Positions 21,771-23,557 of a DNA stretch of 23,557 bases are shown here, in pieces. Both the position numbers and the translations under genes were made by a program. Origin of the DNA: a virus; IMG/VR virus record IMGVR_UViG_3300025138_000366, positions 1 through 23,557 of that record. One strand, given 5' to 3'. Positions within the stretch are counted from its first letter, which is position 1, and each line of letters starts with the position of its first letter. Under the pieces are notes generated by a model. The model was not told where the DNA came from. It ran no database searches and saw only the letters and a list, made by a program, of their open reading frames with translations.

Positions 21771-22508
21771 ATGACTTATAAACTATTAGGTGTTGGTACT
21801 AATGCCAAGACAATCAAGGGTGATGGCTCTGAATACTTGACAGCTATCTTGTATATGACACCCTACAAAGTGATGGTGGATGGCAAGTCTTTTAATAGTT
21901 GTGCGATGGCTGAACAAGCAAGCTGTATTGATGCGTGTCTATATACAGCAGGACGTGGCAAGTTTAGCAATGTACAGTCAGCTAGACAACGCAAGGCTCA
22001 ATGGTTTTACAAGGATAGAGATAGCTTTATGGATCAACTGATTGACGACATAGATAGGTTTCAAATCTATTGCATGAAGCGTGACATTCAACCTTGTGTG
22101 AGACTGAACGGCACTACTGACATTCGTTGGGAGTTGATCAAAGTTGATGGACAAAACGTATTCGAGTTGTTCCCTAATGTGCAGTTCTATGACTACACCA
22201 AGATTGCTAATCGTAAGTGTAAGGACATACCCAACTATCACTTGACATGGAGTTACTCCAACGCAAATGCAGATTATGCCAAGCTACTCGACAAAGCATT
22301 AGAGCAAGGTATGAATGCGGCAGTAGTGTTCAGATCTAACTTTATCCAAGTCAAACCTAAAGCTTGGCATAATTGGAAGGGATACCCTGTCATTGATGGC
22401 GATCAAGACGATCTAAGATTTCTTGACCCAAGGGGTGGACACATTGTTGCACTCTATGCTAAAGGTGAAGCTAAGAAGGATCAAACAGGATTTGTACAGG
22501 AGGTGTAA
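21771..22508 (+). CDS. GP88-family phage protein
   Basis: A 245-residue protein with AGGAGG six bases before ATG. NAKTIKGDGSEYLTAILYMT (11-30), CAMAEQASCIDACLYTAGRG (44-63), VQSARQRKAQWFYKDRDSFM (68-87), VRLNGTTDIRWE (about 109-120) and DGDQDDLRFLDPRGGHIVAL near the end match the gene product 88 family of phages, whose function is unknown. Three cysteines, C44-x7-C52-x3-C56, form a possible metal-binding cluster. Alternating predicted strands and helices give a barrel-like rhythm. It is the first gene of the rightward operon, with the next ATG directly after its stop. Family call is fairly firm by motif; activity is open. Confidence 0.75.
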   Translation: MTYKLLGVGTNAKTIKGDGSEYLTAILYMTPYKVMVDGKSFNSCAMAEQASCIDACLYTAGRGKFSNVQSARQRKAQWFYKDRDSFMDQLIDDIDRFQIYCMKRDIQPCVRLNGTTDIRWELIKVDGQNVFELFPNVQFYDYTKIANRKCKDIPNYHLTWSYSNANADYAKLLDKALEQGMNAAVVFRSNFIQVKPKAWHNWKGYPVIDGDQDDLRFLDPRGGHIVALYAKGEAKKDQTGFVQEV

Positions 22509-22509
22509 C

Positions 22510-22695
22510 ATGAAAACTGTAATAGAAAAAAAGATAACAACTACTAAGGTTTATCAAGTGCGAACCTTGCCTATAAGGAAGGGTAGTGACTACAGGTTTA
22601 GATTATTTGTTGACGGATATGCTAAAACCCTGTACAAAAATATTGAGGAAGCTGAAAAACATTTGGAGGTATTATCTTATGGAAGATACAAATAA
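22510..22695 (+). CDS. Small phage protein of unknown function
   Basis: A 61-residue protein from ATG at 22510. The strong AGGAGG upstream lies within the end of the GP88 gene, and fixes this start rather than the longer frame from 22423. MKTVIEKKITTTKVYQVRTL, then PIRKGSDYRFRLFVDGYAKT, LYKNIEEAEKHLEVLSYGRY. It has a short beta-beta-beta-alpha look: strands with a FRLFVDGYAKTLYKN turn, then an EEAEKHLEVL helix. No family recognised. It overlaps the next gene by 17 bases. Confidence 0.65.
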   Translation: MKTVIEKKITTTKVYQVRTLPIRKGSDYRFRLFVDGYAKTLYKNIEEAEKHLEVLSYGRYK

Positions 22696-23413
22696 AATTG
22701 TAATCAGTCTTTATGACTACACTGGTGAAGCACTCAAGCCTTGGGCAGAGGCAGGGTATACTTGCCATGCTTTTGACATACAGCATGATGAGGCAGGTTG
22801 GGTAGATCGTTTTGATGGTGGTGGTTCTATTCGCTATCACAAATCTGACTTACATAACATTGCAAACCTTGACGCAATCTATGACAGTCTATCAGGCAAG
22901 GAAGTCACCTTTGCTATGGCATTCCCTGTCTGTACTGACATGGCGGTATCAGGTGCGGCACACTTCAAGCGTAAGCGTGAACGTGACCCATTGTTCCAAC
23001 GCAAGGCGGCGAACTATGCCATATGGTGTGCTGAATTATTCCAAGCATTGGGTTGTCCATACTTTATAGAAAACCCTGTTAGTGTACTATCAACTCTATG
23101 GCGCAAACCTAATTACAAGTTTCACCCATATGAGTATGGTGGATACATACCTGACGATCAAGCGGAACATCCCAAGTGGCCTGACTACATTGCGCCAATG
23201 GATGCATACCCTAAGAAAACTTGTCTATGGACTGGTGGTGGCTTCATTATGCCTACCATAGCACCAGTAGAACCAGAGACAGGCCATAGTAGACAGCACC
23301 TCAAGCTTGGTGGTAAGTCTATGAAGACTAAGAACATACGCAGTGCAACACCTCGTGGCTTTGCACAAGCGGTGTACATGACAATAACAACTCAATACAA
23401 ACCCAATCTATAG
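22679..23413 (+). CDS. C5-cytosine-methyltransferase-like protein
   Basis: A 244-residue protein from ATG at 22679, chosen because GGAGG lies nine bases upstream; the open frame begins at 22586. IVISLYDYTGEALKPWAEAG (7-26) resembles motif I and AFDIQ (31-35) motif II of C5 methyltransferases. FPVCTDMAVSGAAHF (82-96) stands where the catalytic Pro-Cys is expected, and YFIENPVSVLST (128-139) equals the ENV motif. RSATPRGFAQAVY (221-233) resembles the closing motif. Many phages carry such short enzymes in which PPCTxxxxSG replaces the classic motif IV; here it is P-V-C-T, still with Cys85. It probably modifies phage or host DNA, but the base and site are unknown, and loss of activity is possible. 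Confidence 0.7.
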   Translation: MEDTNKIVISLYDYTGEALKPWAEAGYTCHAFDIQHDEAGWVDRFDGGGSIRYHKSDLHNIANLDAIYDSLSGKEVTFAMAFPVCTDMAVSGAAHFKRKRERDPLFQRKAANYAIWCAELFQALGCPYFIENPVSVLSTLWRKPNYKFHPYEYGGYIPDDQAEHPKWPDYIAPMDAYPKKTCLWTGGGFIMPTIAPVEPETGHSRQHLKLGGKSMKTKNIRSATPRGFAQAVYMTITTQYKPNL

Positions 23414-23423
23414 GAGGATTATC

Positions 23424-23557
23424 ATGTTTGTAATACTAGCAACTAAACCACTCAATGACGGCACTAAAGGTTTCCGTTTCAACTTCTTCGGTAAGAAGGG
23501 TATCATTCGACAGCGTAAGCTACAGTCCAACGGTATCAAGTTTACCAAGGGTGATTG
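23424..23557 (+). CDS. Partial protein of unknown function (cut by window end)
   Basis: ATG at 23424 follows a strong TAGGAGG site. The first 44 residues are visible: MFVILATKPLNDGTKGFRFN, FFGKKGIIRQRKLQSNGIKF, TKGD. The basic, strand-rich start has no motif I recognise. It belongs to the same operon as the methyltransferase-like gene, ten bases after its stop. Confidence 0.65.
   Translation, partial: MFVILATKPLNDGTKGFRFNFFGKKGIIRQRKLQSNGIKFTKGD

Noticed and set aside
22586-22678. Longer N-terminus for the methyltransferase-like gene
   Set aside because: It overlaps the 61-aa gene and lacks a ribosome site, while ATG at 22679 has GGAGG at good distance and starts right before motif I.
1-23557. 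CRISPR arrays, insertion sequences, integrase or attachment sites
   Set aside because: No regularly spaced long repeats, transposase, tyrosine or complete serine recombinase, or tRNA-like attachment site were seen on either strand.

Overview
The window looks like a segment of a tailed double-stranded DNA phage (Caudoviricetes) genome. It holds a terminase pair, portal, scaffold and major capsid protein in conserved order, followed by an array of fibre-type genes. The modest GC content, tiny Lys/Gly/Met-rich proteins, MSxLKVDTI- and MAYIG-type fibre proteins and a GP88-family gene recall phages from marine metagenomes. A DUF1127 gene, a family common in alphaproteobacteria, hints at such a host, but no host can be proven from this sequence. 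Family names come from recognition of motifs by eye; no database search was run.

Layout. Positions 1-20462 are a nearly gapless leftward (minus-strand) block of 32 genes. In order of transcription it holds: an 86-aa protein; an envelope cassette (lipoprotein, two secreted proteins, one membrane-anchored coiled-coil protein; 20177-17858); five very small basic proteins (17848-16795); a DUF1127 protein; terminase small subunit, a helix-turn-helix-like protein and terminase large subunit (16571-14343); portal (14143-12032) with small flanking genes; a 1138-aa multidomain protein with an embedded methyltransferase-like domain (11873-8457); scaffold (8408-7437); major capsid protein (7209-6148); and eleven fibre, decoration or chaperone genes down to position 1, where the last gene is cut. 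Many neighbours overlap as ATGA or TAATG, so translational coupling is likely.

Positions about 20463-21770 form a divergent control region without a convincing gene. It holds two good sigma70-type leftward promoters, AGTTWAACT repeats spaced 34 bp apart in an AT-rich tract, a (CA/CG)n alternating purine-pyrimidine tract, and several TTGACA boxes facing right. A perfect 8-bp inverted repeat lies before the first rightward gene. From 21771 a rightward operon begins: GP88-family protein, a 61-aa protein, a C5-methyltransferase-like protein and a gene cut by the window end. Each has a strong Shine-Dalgarno sequence.

How it fits together. The leftward block is most likely the late (packaging, capsid, host-contact) module, and the rightward operon the start of the early or metabolic module. 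No replication, integrase, tail-tube or endolysin gene is seen here. The features most worth following are the methyltransferase-bearing 1138-aa protein, the envelope cassette, the small basic protein cluster, and the repeat-rich control region.
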